Origin: Qiania dongpingensis
Lineage (GTDB): Bacteria > Bacillota > Clostridia > Lachnospirales > Lachnospiraceae
Reading direction: 5' to 3'
NCBI RefSeq assembly: GCF_014337195.1
Contig: NZ_CP060634.1
Span: 248,001-312,000 of the forward strand
DNA length: 64,000 bases
Below are positions 43,453 to 52,916 of this stretch, one piece after another. The notes under the pieces were generated by a model. It made no database searches. It was given only the letters and a program-made list of their open reading frames with translations, and was not told where the DNA came from. The position numbers and the translations under genes were made by a program. How positions within the stretch are numbered: the stretch's first letter is position 1; each line of letters begins with the position of its first letter.

Positions 43453-43629
43453 TTAATTGTATTTACGTTTTCTTGCGGCTTCAGACTTCTTCTTGCGACG
43501 AACGCTGGGTTTTTCGTAATGTTCTCTTTTACGAATCTCCTGCTGAATGCCGGCCTTCGCACAGTTTCTTTTGAATCTGCGTAAGGCACTATCTAAACTT
43601 TCATTGTCTTTCACAATAACGTTTGACAT
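43453..43629 (-). CDS. rpsU: 30S ribosomal protein S21
   Basis: 58-aa basic protein reading [20 protein letters not shown], then [15 protein letters not shown] and a tail of AARKRKYN, an unmistakable bS21. It is too short for many gene callers. The ATG at 43629 lies 13 bases after GGGAGG. It has its own promoter, a leader with a hairpin and a strong terminator, so it is a single-gene unit between alaS and yqfC. Confidence 0.97.
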   Translation of the reverse strand: MSNVIVKDNESLDSALRRFKRNCAKAGIQQEIRKREHYEKPSVRRKKKSEAARKRKYN

Positions 43630-43651
43630 AGACTCACACCTAACCTCCCTC

Positions 43652-43679
43652 CAGTTGTGTATTGTGCATAATACAACTG
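43652..43679 (-). promoter_or_regulatory. Hairpin in the rpsU leader
   Basis: On the minus strand CAGTTGTATT and AATACACAACTG form a stem with a short bulge and loop in the 5' leader of rpsU, ending about 8 bases before the ribosome binding site. Its role is unknown; autoregulation by S21 or RNA stability are possibilities. Confidence 0.45.
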
Positions 43680-43706
43680 TTTGGGTATATTTTTCGCACT
43701 ACCTTT

Positions 43707-43734
43707 AGTATATCATAAAATCCGTTTTCGTCAA
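43707..43734 (-). promoter_or_regulatory. Sigma-A promoter of rpsU
   Basis: On the minus strand TTGACG (43734-43729), a 16-base spacer and TATACT (43712-43707), immediately after the alaS stop. Confidence 0.72.
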
Positions 43735-43737
43735 TAC

Positions 43738-46374
43738 CTATTTTACTTGTTCTGCGACAACTTCCAGTGTTTTTTTCAGCGCTTCCTCTATGCCCGCGGG
43801 ATTCTTTCCGCCAGCCTGAGCCATACCGGGACGTCCGCCGCCTCCGCCGCCGACACAGGATGCGATCGCTTTTATAAGATTTCCGGCATGAGCGCCTTTC
43901 TTCTGTGCTTCTTCCGTCGCCGTCGCCATCAGGCTGACCTTGCCTGCGTTTTCAGAAATGATGACTACCACGCCTTCACCAATCTTCTCCTTCAGCTGAT
44001 CGCCCAGACCCCTGAGTCCGTTCATGTCCACATCCTTTACCTGGACAGCCAGGACTTTAACGCCGTTTATCTCCGTAACCTGGTTCATCACGTCGCCTAC
44101 GGCTTCATTGGCCAGCTTGCTTTTGAGCTTTTCATTTTCAGAATGAAGGGTTTTTATTTCCTCCTGCAGGGCCTCGATTTTCTTGATAAGCCCTGACGGC
44201 TCCGCTTTGGCAGCCTTTGCGGCCGCGTGGAGCTCGGCCTCCAGATCCTTATAATAACGGAATACTCCTTTTCCCGTAAGAGCCTCAATTCTCCTGACTC
44301 CGGCGGCAATACCCGCCTCGGAAATAATCTTAAACGTGGTAATGGACGCGGTGTTCGCCACATGAGTTCCGCCGCAGAGCTCCTTCGAGAAATCTCCCAT
44401 GGACACCACCCGGACCGTATCCCCATACTTCTCGCCGAACAATGCCATCGCTCCGGCTTTCTTGGCGTCCTCAATACTCATGATATCCGTCTGTACAGGA
44501 ATCGAAGCCAAAATCTCTTCATTTACGATTTCTTCTACCTTCTCGATTTCTTCGGGAGTCATGGCTGAAAAATGAGTGAAGTCAAACCGGAGCCTGTCAG
44601 CCGCCACAAAAGAACCAGCCTGTTCCACATGAGAACCAAGCACCATACGCAGGGCCTTTTGAAGAAGATGGGTCGCGCTGTGGTTTTTACAGGTCTCTGT
44701 ACGGTTCTCTCCGTCCACCTTCATGGACACCTGACTTCCCACCTGGAGCATCCCTTTTGACACATGGCCCACATGGCCCACTTTTCCGCCCTGAAGCTTT
44801 ATGACGTCTTCCACGATAAACTCGGCGTCACCGGTACACAGGATACCGGTATCCGCTTTTTGTCCGCCCATGGTGGCATAAAAAGGAGTCCTGTCTGTGA
44901 TCACCGTGCCGGCCTGACCGTCCGTCAGAGCTTGAACAATCTCATCCGACGTAGTAAGAGCCGTTATCCGTCCGGTATCACAAAGCGTCTCGTATCCGGT
45001 GAATTCTGTAGTGAGCTCCGCGTCAAGACCCTGATAGATATCTTCACGCCCCATATAATTGCTTTTTTTCCTGGAGCTTCTGGCCATTTCCCGCTGGACC
45101 TCCATGGCCTTTATAAACCCATCTTCATCCACGGAAAAGCCTTTTTCTTCCAGAATCTCTCTGGTCAGGTCCAGAGGGAATCCATAAGTGTCATAGAGGC
45201 GGAAGGCATCTTCTCCCTCAAGCACTGTTTTTCCTTCTTCTCTGAGCCTGCTTTCCAGTTCTGCCAGGATGCTCAGGCCCTGGTCGATGGTCTTATCGAA
45301 TTTGTCCTCTTCTTCTGTAAGGACCTTGAAGATCATCTCTTTCTTTTCATCCAGCTCCGGATAGCCGTCCTTGGACAGTTCAATGACTGTTTCGCTCAGT
45401 CTGGCCAGGAATTTCCCTTCGATCCCAAGAAGCCTCCCATGACGGGACGCACGGCGCAGAAGTCTCCTCAGCACGTAACCCCGGCCTTCATTGGAAGGCA
45501 TGATGCCGTCAGAGATCATAAAGGTACAGGAGCGGACGTGATCCGTGATCAGACGGAGCGACACATCTTTTTCCTCATTCTCCATATAAGAAATCCCGGC
45601 AAGCTCCGCCACCTTATCCAGCAAAGCCTTAATGGTATCCACGGCAAATATGGAATCCACATCCTGAACCACTACCGCGAGACGTTCCAGGCCCATCCCG
45701 GTATCAATATTCTTATAGTCCAGAGGAGTATAGTTGTTATGGCCGTCATTGTTGAACTGGGTGAAAACGTTATTCCAAACCTCCATATACCGGTCACATT
45801 CACAGCCTACGGTACATCCCGGCCTGCCACAGCCATACTTTTCCCCTCTGTCATAATAAATCTCAGAACAGGGACCACAGGGCCCCGCTCCGTGCTCCCA
45901 AAAGTTATCCTCTTTCCCGAATTTAAAGATTCGGTCCGCCGGAATGCCAATTTCCTTATTCCAAATCTCAAAGGCTTCATCATCCTCCAGATATACGGAA
46001 GGATACAGGCGGTCAGCGTCCAGCCCTACCACTTTTGTCAAGAATTCCCAGGACCACGCGATGGCTTCATGCTTAAAATAATCTCCAAAAGAAAAATTTC
46101 CCAGCATCTCAAAAAACGTGCCGTGGCGGGCCGTTTTCCCAACATTTTCAATATCTCCTGTACGGATACATTTCTGGCAGGTAGTCACCCGTTTTCGGGG
46201 CGGTATCTCCTGTCCTGTAAAATAGGGCTTGAGCGGTGCCATGCCCGAATTGATCAACAGCAGACTGTTGTCATTATGGGGCACCAGAGAAAAGCTCTTC
46301 ATTATCAAATGCCCTTTGCTTTCAAAAAACTCAAGAAACATCCGCCTGAGCTGATTTACGCCGTACTTTTCCAC
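43738..46374 (-). CDS. alaS: Alanyl-tRNA synthetase
   Basis: Charges tRNA-Ala. About 878 aa with a class II catalytic core (RRMFLEFFESKGHLI, then the GMAPLKPYF region), the editing domain (HSATHLLQKAL and CGGTHV zinc motifs) and a C-terminal DHHA1 domain with a Gly-rich CVGGGGGGRPGMAQAGG. GGAGG is only one base before an ATG at 46380 but seven before a GTG at 46374 in the same frame, so I use the GTG. It lies 30 bases after a 47-aa membrane peptide. No T-box precedes it. Confidence 0.96.
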   Translation of the reverse strand: MEKYGVNQLRRMFLEFFESKGHLIMKSFSLVPHNDNSLLLINSGMAPLKPYFTGQEIPPRKRVTTCQKCIRTGDIENVGKTARHGTFFEMLGNFSFGDYFKHEAIAWSWEFLTKVVGLDADRLYPSVYLEDDEAFEIWNKEIGIPADRIFKFGKEDNFWEHGAGPCGPCSEIYYDRGEKYGCGRPGCTVGCECDRYMEVWNNVFTQFNNDGHNNYTPLDYKNIDTGMGLERLAVVVQDVDSIFAVDTIKALLDKVAELAGISYMENEEKDVSLRLITDHVRSCTFMISDGIMPSNEGRGYVLRRLLRRASRHGRLLGIEGKFLARLSETVIELSKDGYPELDEKKEMIFKVLTEEEDKFDKTIDQGLSILAELESRLREEGKTVLEGEDAFRLYDTYGFPLDLTREILEEKGFSVDEDGFIKAMEVQREMARSSRKKSNYMGREDIYQGLDAELTTEFTGYETLCDTGRITALTTSDEIVQALTDGQAGTVITDRTPFYATMGGQKADTGILCTGDAEFIVEDVIKLQGGKVGHVGHVSKGMLQVGSQVSMKVDGENRTETCKNHSATHLLQKALRMVLGSHVEQAGSFVAADRLRFDFTHFSAMTPEEIEKVEEIVNEEILASIPVQTDIMSIEDAKKAGAMALFGEKYGDTVRVVSMGDFSKELCGGTHVANTASITTFKIISEAGIAAGVRRIEALTGKGVFRYYKDLEAELHAAAKAAKAEPSGLIKKIEALQEEIKTLHSENEKLKSKLANEAVGDVMNQVTEINGVKVLAVQVKDVDMNGLRGLGDQLKEKIGEGVVVIISENAGKVSLMATATEEAQKKGAHAGNLIKAIASCVGGGGGGRPGMAQAGGKNPAGIEEALKKTLEVVAEQVK

Positions 46375-46404
46375 GATCATTCCTCCATGTGTTTCATTCT
46401 GTCT

Positions 46405-46548
46405 TTATTTTTTAGCCGGGTCTTCATTCACCTTGGCATCTTTGTGTTTCCTCAGCTTAATCCCGCACATGATACCGCCAAATGCTACCGCGCCCAAAAA
46501 TACAAATTTTACTGCGGTCTGATACAGTACTGAAAAAAACGCTCCCAT
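46405..46548 (-). CDS. 47-aa single-pass membrane peptide between tyrS and alaS
   Basis: A 47-codon frame with a strong GGAGGG site 6 bases before its ATG. The peptide begins MGAFFSVLYQTAVKFVFLGA, has one hydrophobic segment (about 3-29, ending GGIMCG) and a charged tail (KLRKHKDAKVNEDPAKK). It sits 34 bases after tyrS and 30 before alaS, so it is probably co-transcribed with both. I do not recognise the family. Confidence 0.7.
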   Translation of the reverse strand: MGAFFSVLYQTAVKFVFLGAVAFGGIMCGIKLRKHKDAKVNEDPAKK

Positions 46549-46582
46549 GGAAAACCCTCCATTTCTGATTTCAATCTATACG

Positions 46583-47815
46583 TTACCCTTCTATTTTAAC
46601 CTGATGATACGCTTTTTTACCTTTTCTTATGAGCAGGGCGCCGTCCTTTAAATCGGCACTGGTAAATTCCCGGTCAATGGCCGTCACCTTTTCGCCGTTA
46701 ACCGTCACTCCGCCCTGGGTGATCAATCTCCGCCCTTCCGACCGGGTGGGCACCAGCCTCGTATCCACAAGCAGGGTGATCAGATCCTTCCCTTCATCCA
46801 GCTCCGCCTTCTTGTACACGGTGGTAGGCATGTCCTCACTCATGCCGCCACGGGCGAAAAGCTCCTTCGCTGCTTCCTGAGCCTTTTCCGCTTCTTTTTC
46901 ACCGTGAACAATCTTGGTGATCTCATAGGCCAGCACTTCTTTCGCGCGGTTGATTTCCGCACCCTCTAGAGCCCCCAGCCGCCTCACTTCATCCATGGGA
47001 AGGAAAGTAAGAAGCCCGAGACATTCTTCTACCTTTGCGTCCTCAATGTTCCTCCAGTACTGGTAAAATTCATAAGGAGAGGTCTTGGCCGGATCCAGCC
47101 ACACGGCTCCCTTCATGGTCTTCCCCATCTTAATGCCTTCACTGGTAGTGAGAAGCTTAAATGTGAGGCCATATGCGGGCTTACTCTCCTTTCTGCGTAT
47201 GAGTTCTACGCCTCCTATGATATTGGACCACTGGTCATTGCCGCCCATCTGCAGCCTGCATCCATGCTTCCGGTTCAGCACCAGGAAATCATAGGACTGC
47301 ATGACCATATAATTGAATTCGAAAAATGTCAGGCCTTTTTCCATCCTCTGCTTATAACACTCCGCGGTCAGCATTTTATTCACGCTGAAGTGAGCACCTA
47401 CATCCCGTAGGAAATCCACATAATTCAGATTTAAAAGCCAGTCGGCATTATTTTCAATGATCGCACCGTCATTGTCAAAGCTTATGAAACGGGACAGCTG
47501 GTTATAAAAACATTCGGCATTGTGCGCGATCGTCTCCTTCGTCATGACCTTACGCATATCCGATTTGCCGCTCGGATCGCCAACCATGGTGGTCCCGCCG
47601 CCCAGAAGCGCAATGGGGCGGTGTCCCGCCTTCTGCATATGCATCATGGCCATGATGGTCAGAAAATGTCCGGCCGTCAGACTGTCGGCCGTAGCATCGA
47701 AACCGATGTAAAACGTCACCCGTTCTTTCCCAAGCATCTCACGGATTTCATCCGCGTTGGTCGCCTGTTCTATGAAACCGCGTTCTACCAGGGTGTCGTA
47801 CACATTTTGAGACAT
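46583..47815 (-). CDS. tyrS: Tyrosyl-tRNA synthetase
   Basis: Class I synthetase, 410 aa. The HIGH-like motif is AGHF in [14 protein letters not shown], tyrosine-binding residues are around [14 protein letters not shown], and the KMSKS-like motif is KMGKT. A C-terminal S4 domain starts around residue 345 ([20 protein letters not shown]). AAGGAGG precedes the ATG. The upstream gap is only 100 bases, too short for a T-box, which differs from many Firmicutes tyrS genes. Confidence 0.97.
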   Translation of the reverse strand: MSQNVYDTLVERGFIEQATNADEIREMLGKERVTFYIGFDATADSLTAGHFLTIMAMMHMQKAGHRPIALLGGGTTMVGDPSGKSDMRKVMTKETIAHNAECFYNQLSRFISFDNDGAIIENNADWLLNLNYVDFLRDVGAHFSVNKMLTAECYKQRMEKGLTFFEFNYMVMQSYDFLVLNRKHGCRLQMGGNDQWSNIIGGVELIRRKESKPAYGLTFKLLTTSEGIKMGKTMKGAVWLDPAKTSPYEFYQYWRNIEDAKVEECLGLLTFLPMDEVRRLGALEGAEINRAKEVLAYEITKIVHGEKEAEKAQEAAKELFARGGMSEDMPTTVYKKAELDEGKDLITLLVDTRLVPTRSEGRRLITQGGVTVNGEKVTAIDREFTSADLKDGALLIRKGKKAYHQVKIEG

Positions 47816-47863
47816 CTATTATCTCCTCCTTGTAAAATCGTCCATATTTTTACTCATTATCAT

Positions 47864-47892
47864 ATCGTATCACAAACCGCTTTTTTCTGCAA
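47864..47892 (-). promoter_or_regulatory. Probable sigma-A promoter of tyrS
   Basis: On the minus strand TTGCAG (47892-47887), a 17-base spacer and TACGAT (47869-47864), about 48 bases before the tyrS ATG. Confidence 0.5.
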
Positions 47893-47915
47893 GAATAAAG
47901 TGGAAAAGGACGCTG

Positions 47916-48395
47916 TCAAGCGCCCTCGTCTGTCAAAAGATTGTCTCCGTCCGCGGCGGCCGTCGCCAGACAGTCGCATCTTTCATTTTCCGGATGTCCT
48001 GCATGCCCCTTCACCCATCGGAAGGATACCTCATGCGGTTCCTTGGCTTTCAAAAGCCGTTTCCACAAATCTACGTTCTTTACCGGTTCGTTCTTTCCGC
48101 GCTTCCATCCCTTCCGAATCCATCCGTCCAGCCAGTGCTCTGTGAATGCCTTCACCACATAGGCCGAATCGGAAACAATCTCCACCTCACACGGCCTGTT
48201 TAAGGCCTCCAGGCCCGCAATGACTCCCATGAGTTCCATCCGGTTATTCGTAGTCTTCTTATATCCTGCGGACAATTCCTTCTCATGAAGCACGCCGCTG
48301 CCGTCCACATATTGGAGAACGGCTCCATAGCCTCCAGGCCCGTCGGGATTTCCCCTGGCCGAGCCGTCCGTATATATCGTCACCTTCATATTCAT
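47916..48395 (-). CDS. rnhA: Ribonuclease HI
   Basis: Degrades RNA in RNA-DNA hybrids. The 159-aa protein keeps the acidic active site: Asp in [18 protein letters not shown], Glu in [15 protein letters not shown], Asp in [12 protein letters not shown], and the terminal Asp in ENERCDCLA. It starts one base after the stop of the MutS-like gene with a weak site, suggesting coupling. ATG at 48395 or 48389 could be the start. Confidence 0.95.
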   Translation of the reverse strand: MNMKVTIYTDGSARGNPDGPGGYGAVLQYVDGSGVLHEKELSAGYKKTTNNRMELMGVIAGLEALNRPCEVEIVSDSAYVVKAFTEHWLDGWIRKGWKRGKNEPVKNVDLWKRLLKAKEPHEVSFRWVKGHAGHPENERCDCLATAAADGDNLLTDEGA

Positions 48396-48396
48396 C

Positions 48397-50091
48397 CTAT
48401 TTAAGACTCCATTCCCCGGTTTTTACAAACCGCTCCGCCATAGCCTGAGCATTTTCGATGATCCTGCCGTCATATCCCATGATACTCAAAAGCCGAATCG
48501 CATTTCTGGTCTCCGCCCTGCCCGGATACAGCTTGTACGAAAACAGTACATCATTATCTTCAATCTGCTCTTCAAAATGATAGTTGGCATATAGATCGCA
48601 AAGAAGCTTCGTCAGCTCGATGTCATGGGTAGCGGCAAAGCAGAGAACATTTTTCCCCGCCATGCTCTCCAGGATCTTAGTTGATGCTGAAATCCGCTCC
48701 ACCGTATTGGTGCCCCGCAGGACCTCATCGATAAAACAGAGTACCGGTATCTCATCTCCAATGGTATCCAGTATCCGCTTGAGGGATTTTATCTCCACCA
48801 TATAATAGCTCTCTTTGGTCTCCAGGCTGTCGCTCAAAGCCATGGAGGAATACACCTTGCAAAAATCCGTTTCATAATATCTTGCCGAAACCGTGTATAT
48901 GGTCTGTGCCAGAATGGCGTTTATCCCGATGGTCTTAAGAAATGTGGATTTGCCGGAGGCATTGGAGCCGGTCACCAGCACCGGCTTGTCCGTCCTTATG
49001 GTATTCGGTACGGCATTCTCCACCAGCGGATGGTAGATTTCCTGACAGCAAAGTGTTCCAGCAGACTTTCTGTGGAAAACCGGTTCACAAAAGGTGCCCA
49101 GAAACTCCCGGTAGGATCCGATACAGAGTCCCAGTTCCAGGCGTCCCATGGTTTCCATAAGGAGCTCCAGCTCCGCTCCTTTATTTTTTACCACTTTTGT
49201 GATCCTGTGGAACATCAGAAGATCCAGATGTGTCATCATACACAGGTAGTCCATGGCAGCTTCCATGAGGGAACCTCCCACTCCTGATTTGGTGGACAGA
49301 ATCCAGGACTGACTCCTGACCGGCTTAAGGCCTTTACAAGTCTCCCTGAGATTTTCCTGATAAGGCTCCAGAACCTCTGCTTTTACGTCAATACGGTTCA
49401 GCCTGATGCCGTATTCCACCAGGTCCGCTACCTCGGACATACATTGGAAATAGACATCCATATCCCCTTTATACTTATAGTAAGTGATGACATTGAATAT
49501 GATCGCACACAGCAGGATTCCGACGCCATAAGCCGGACGAATCCCGAAGGAGCCGACGGCGCCGATCAAAAGCAGTATTGCCAGCACATGGGGCCATGCC
49601 GCTGTTTTTGGCATCTCTTTCAGCTTATGGACATAATCCGCAAGCGCGATTCTTTTTTTTCTCCCCATCTGCGCGAAGCAGACTGCGTACTGTTCCCGTG
49701 CAGAAACATTGGCGCGGAAATAATCAGCCAGCTCCGAACGGCGCTTAAGAACCTTCTCATCAAATTCCGGCGTACGGAGCGCCCAGTACAGGTATTCTTC
49801 TCCGATTGCCGATCCAGTCGTATTTAAAAGGAGAAAAATATCATCCATTCCCATGTCGTTCCATGTGATATCGTCGATGGAAAACCGTTCTCCCTTATGC
49901 TGTTCATAGTAATGGGAGATCTTGTCAAATTCTTCCAGTGTATATTCCCGGTCTGAAACCTTTCCCCACTGTTCCTTCACCTTCTGACATATATTCCGAT
50001 AGTTTGCTTTTCTGGATACAAAATACTGTACCAACAGGATCAGAAGCACCCCGGCAATAATGCCAATATAAATCATAGTCTGTTCATCCAT
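48397..50091 (-). CDS. Membrane-anchored MutS-family ATPase
   Basis: 564-aa protein from the ATG at 50091 (GAGGA upstream). One membrane segment lies near the N terminus (about 6-26; [18 protein letters not shown]) and a hydrophobic pair around 170-210 ([31 protein letters not shown]). The C-terminal MutS ATPase has a Walker [16 protein letters not shown] near residue 380, Walker [17 protein letters not shown] and the [13 protein letters not shown] switch. It lacks the mismatch-binding domain, so it is not a canonical MutS and mismatch repair is unlikely. Its role is unknown; rnhA follows directly. Confidence 0.82.
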   Translation of the reverse strand: MDEQTMIYIGIIAGVLLILLVQYFVSRKANYRNICQKVKEQWGKVSDREYTLEEFDKISHYYEQHKGERFSIDDITWNDMGMDDIFLLLNTTGSAIGEEYLYWALRTPEFDEKVLKRRSELADYFRANVSAREQYAVCFAQMGRKKRIALADYVHKLKEMPKTAAWPHVLAILLLIGAVGSFGIRPAYGVGILLCAIIFNVITYYKYKGDMDVYFQCMSEVADLVEYGIRLNRIDVKAEVLEPYQENLRETCKGLKPVRSQSWILSTKSGVGGSLMEAAMDYLCMMTHLDLLMFHRITKVVKNKGAELELLMETMGRLELGLCIGSYREFLGTFCEPVFHRKSAGTLCCQEIYHPLVENAVPNTIRTDKPVLVTGSNASGKSTFLKTIGINAILAQTIYTVSARYYETDFCKVYSSMALSDSLETKESYYMVEIKSLKRILDTIGDEIPVLCFIDEVLRGTNTVERISASTKILESMAGKNVLCFAATHDIELTKLLCDLYANYHFEEQIEDNDVLFSYKLYPGRAETRNAIRLLSIMGYDGRIIENAQAMAERFVKTGEWSLK

Positions 50092-50250
50092 TCTGTCATC
50101 CTCTTGTGATTCTCTGTCAAAGCTATGAAAGATGCACATCCCGGCCTGCGGCGGTATTGGAATCGGCCGGCGCCGCCGGATCTATGCACCCTCGTTTCTC
50201 TCTGCGGTCATCAGAACAAGTATAAAAGCTTCCCGTCTGAAAGTCAACAA

Positions 50251-51726
50251 TCAGATGATGATACAGATCATGCCGCCATTGCTGTCGTTGATGATCTTCT
50301 GGAGGGTTTCCTGAAGCTTCAGCTGACAGGAGTCAGTCATCTGAGCCACCTTTGTCTGAATGCCGTCTGTGACGATCTGTTCTATGGATTTCCCAAAAAT
50401 ACTGGTATTCCATACGCCGTCGTCATTCTCCTGGCTGTTCTCCCGGATATAAGCGATCAGATCCTCCGCCTGTTTCTCATCTCCTACGATGGGAGCAATC
50501 TCTGTTTCTATGGAAGCCCGGATCAGGTTAATGGAAGGAGCCTGAGCGTGTATCTTGACTCCAAATTTATTCCCGTGCTTAATGACCTCAGGATCATCCA
50601 GAAGAATCTCACTCCGCTCCGGCATGATGACTCCATATCCTTTTTGCCGGACAGCGTCCATGGCATTCTTCATCTTGTCATATTCTCCTTTGGTTTTGGC
50701 GAACTGCTTCAAAATCCCCATCAGCTGATATTCCCCGCCGATTGGCACGCCGGTGTAATCGCTCAGTATCTGATAATAGACTCCATCGTCTACCATTACA
50801 TCGAGAGAAACCTTCCCATCGGACAGATCGGCGCGCCGGAGCTGTACCCTCTTAATGGGGGAATCATCTCCCTGGATATATTCCGACAGCAGGTCCTTCA
50901 TATATGTAATTCCACCCATCATCTCCTTCACGATGCCCAGAATCCTTTCCTTCAGCCAGTGGGTGGCAGGCAGGATCTCTGCCCATTTCGGCATATAGAA
51001 ATCCAATTCCGATACCGGGAATTCATTCAGCACCTCTTCCAGTATCCTGGTAATATCGTCTTTTTTAAGCTGCTCGCAGTTGACCGGGAGCACCTGAACC
51101 TGGTATTCCTCCGACAGCTTCGCTGCCAGCCCTTTAGCTTCATCAGAATAGGGCATCATGGTATTCAGAAGCATAACAAAAGGTTTACCGATCTCCCTAA
51201 GCTCATCGATGGTCTGTTTCTCTGCTTCTATGTATCCGGCCCTGGGAATCTCTCCAAAGGAACCGTCGGTGGTGATGACAATACCGATGGTGGAATGTTC
51301 CTTAATTACCTTTTCCGTCCCGATGGCCGCCGCCTGGGTAAAGGGGATCTCATAATCGAACCAGGGCGTTTTTACCATCCGCTCTTCTTCGTTCTCTATA
51401 TGCCCGCTTGCCCCGTCCACCATAAAGCCTACACAGTCGATCAGCCGCACCTTTACATCCACGTCATTTCCCACCTGGATAGCCGCCGCTTCTTTCGGTA
51501 TAAATTTCGGTTCCGTCGTCATGATGGTCTTTCCGGCCGCTGACTGCGGCAGTTCATCCTGTGCCCTGCTCTTTTCGTGGGCATCCTTGATATTCGGCAG
51601 CACTAGAAGATCCATAAATCTTTTAATAAAAGTAGATTTACCCGTCCGTACCGGCCCCACCACTCCCACATAGATCTCTCCGCCCGTTCTTGCCTGGATG
51701 TCCTTGTATACATGAAAATTGTCCAT
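50251..51726 (-). CDS. spoIVA: Stage IV sporulation protein A (spore coat morphogenetic ATPase)
   Basis: 491-aa ATPase that polymerises on the forespore surface and forms the basement layer of the coat. The Walker A is VVGPVRTGKSTFIKRFMD (about 24-41). LVLPNIKDAHEKSRAQDELPQ and TTEPKFIPKEAAAIQ are hallmark segments, and the C terminus ends NDSNGGMICIII as in other SpoIVA. It is strong evidence for endospore formation. Its ribosome binding site lies inside a terminator-like hairpin; see the upstream features. The 159 bases downstream to the MutS-like gene hold no clear element. Confidence 0.97.
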   Translation of the reverse strand: MDNFHVYKDIQARTGGEIYVGVVGPVRTGKSTFIKRFMDLLVLPNIKDAHEKSRAQDELPQSAAGKTIMTTEPKFIPKEAAAIQVGNDVDVKVRLIDCVGFMVDGASGHIENEEERMVKTPWFDYEIPFTQAAAIGTEKVIKEHSTIGIVITTDGSFGEIPRAGYIEAEKQTIDELREIGKPFVMLLNTMMPYSDEAKGLAAKLSEEYQVQVLPVNCEQLKKDDITRILEEVLNEFPVSELDFYMPKWAEILPATHWLKERILGIVKEMMGGITYMKDLLSEYIQGDDSPIKRVQLRRADLSDGKVSLDVMVDDGVYYQILSDYTGVPIGGEYQLMGILKQFAKTKGEYDKMKNAMDAVRQKGYGVIMPERSEILLDDPEVIKHGNKFGVKIHAQAPSINLIRASIETEIAPIVGDEKQAEDLIAYIRENSQENDDGVWNTSIFGKSIEQIVTDGIQTKVAQMTDSCQLKLQETLQKIINDSNGGMICIII

Positions 51727-51774
51727 AAAAAATCCCTCCTGTATATGCTGATAAAGTATATGCAGAAGGGATTT
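51727..51774 (-). terminator. Hairpin with U-tract between the DUF3048 gene and spoIVA
   Basis: On the minus strand AAATCCCTTCTG (51774-51763) pairs with CAGGAGGGATTT (51741-51730) with one G-U pair, and six U follow directly before the spoIVA ATG. It looks like the terminator of the DUF3048 gene, yet its right arm holds the spoIVA ribosome binding site (AGGAGGG, 8 bases from the ATG). Confidence 0.72.
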
Positions 51775-51784
51775 CCCATTATTC
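51755..51784 (-). promoter_or_regulatory. Possible sigma-E promoter of spoIVA
   Basis: On the minus strand GAATAAT (51784-51778), a 15-base spacer and CATATACT (51762-51755). This fits the sigma-E pattern (ATA-containing -35, CATACAnT -10). The start would be near 51748, inside the hairpin loop, so the transcript would lack the left arm. Confidence 0.45.
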
Positions 51785-51791
51785 CCTTTAA

Positions 51792-52916
51792 TTATGAAAT
51801 TTGTACTCGTCCGACCCGTTCCGTCCGGACAATACAGACCCAGGTCTTTCCCTGGTTCAGCTTGATCTCGTTGCCCTGCGAATCATAATAATGGGTCACG
51901 CCCCATTCTCCGTCCTTTTTCCAGGTGACCGGTATCACTTTTCCGTCGGTGATAAACTGTCCTACGCCTTCCCCCTGTACAAAAATATTCAGATAATCCG
52001 TATCAAAATAATGTTCATAGTCACACACCTGGATGATGATATTTTTGCAGGTCAGCTGTTCGTCATTGCCAGCGTCCACATGAGGCCCCTCGAACTGATA
52101 GCGGTAATAAAGACTGTCCTCGGCATTGTATTCAAACCAAGGCTTATTGGAAATGTATTCCACAGATACCCGGCTTGCAGGCGACGCATCAGGCATGGAC
52201 GGCGTTTCTCCGTCCGCCGCAAACTGATAATGGCCCGTATAGCTTTCCGGATACTGGTTATCGTATCCCATCCGTTCTATAGCGTACTTAATCTCTTCGC
52301 CCGATGTAAAGTGGTGATGAGGCTTTTCACGGCCCTCCATGCTGTGGTAAGCCCACTCGCTGGCCCCTGTCACACCGTTCACGCAGTCGCACTGGCCGCC
52401 TTCCAGATAAGGCCTTGCATATTCGCACTGTCCATAGTGGAAAAAGATAGACTCAAATTCCTTTTGAAAGAACGCATGGTAAGTTCTGGCACTCCGGATG
52501 GAGCCTATCTCCTTCAGATCGTCATACTGTTCAAAAAAGGCCACAAAACGCACGGCGCTGGCCTCTGCGGGCGCTTCATATATCACATCCGCCGCGCTCA
52601 ATCCATAGCTTGGCTGGGCTGCTTTTACATTGCTGATCATCACGGCGGCCGGCCGTCTCCGGCCAATCTGCTCCGGCACCCATTGGCCCGTCAGATAGCT
52701 CCTGACCATCCCCTCCGGGACCGCTTCTGTCTCCGGCTCTGTCTCTGCCGTTTCCGTGACAGCCGACGTTTCCGGAACAGTTGCCGCAGCTTTTTCCGTT
52801 TCAGTCGCTTTCGCAGTCTCCTCCTGCTTCTTTCCGCAGCCGGCCAAAAGCATCAGAATAACAAACAAAGATACTCCCATTTGAAGCTTTCTTTTTCTAA
52901 GTTTTTTCATATACAT
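51792..52916 (-). CDS. DUF3048 (YerB-like) lipoprotein, copy 2
   Basis: About 374-aa lipoprotein. GGGAGG is five bases before the ATG at 52916; an ATG at 52910 is an alternative. The signal peptide ends LLAGCG, followed by a Thr/Glu-rich linker. The DUF3048 core reads RRRPAAVMISNVKAAQPSYG, IGSIRSARTYHAFFQKEF, FHYGQCEYARPYLE and a tail of NEIKLNQGKTWVCI. It is clearly related to the 39165-40274 protein along its length, so this is a gene duplication. It lies directly upstream of spoIVA, whereas copy 1 lies upstream of the SpoVB-like gene. Confidence 0.87.
   Translation of the reverse strand: MYMKKLRKRKLQMGVSLFVILMLLAGCGKKQEETAKATETEKAAATVPETSAVTETAETEPETEAVPEGMVRSYLTGQWVPEQIGRRRPAAVMISNVKAAQPSYGLSAADVIYEAPAEASAVRFVAFFEQYDDLKEIGSIRSARTYHAFFQKEFESIFFHYGQCEYARPYLEGGQCDCVNGVTGASEWAYHSMEGREKPHHHFTSGEEIKYAIERMGYDNQYPESYTGHYQFAADGETPSMPDASPASRVSVEYISNKPWFEYNAEDSLYYRYQFEGPHVDAGNDEQLTCKNIIIQVCDYEHYFDTDYLNIFVQGEGVGQFITDGKVIPVTWKKDGEWGVTHYYDSQGNEIKLNQGKTWVCIVRTERVGRVQIS

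Noticed and set aside
44764..46533. Long plus-strand open frame (about 589 codons) opposite alaS
   Set aside because: It is antisense to the clear AlaS protein, has no ribosome binding site, and its translation resembles no protein family.
46549..46582. T-box riboswitch before alaS or tyrS
   Set aside because: The gaps are 34 bases and 100 bases, too short for a T-box, and no T-box core is seen.
50125..51543. Long plus-strand open frame opposite spoIVA
   Set aside because: The minus frame is unmistakable SpoIVA; the plus frame is a codon-bias shadow.
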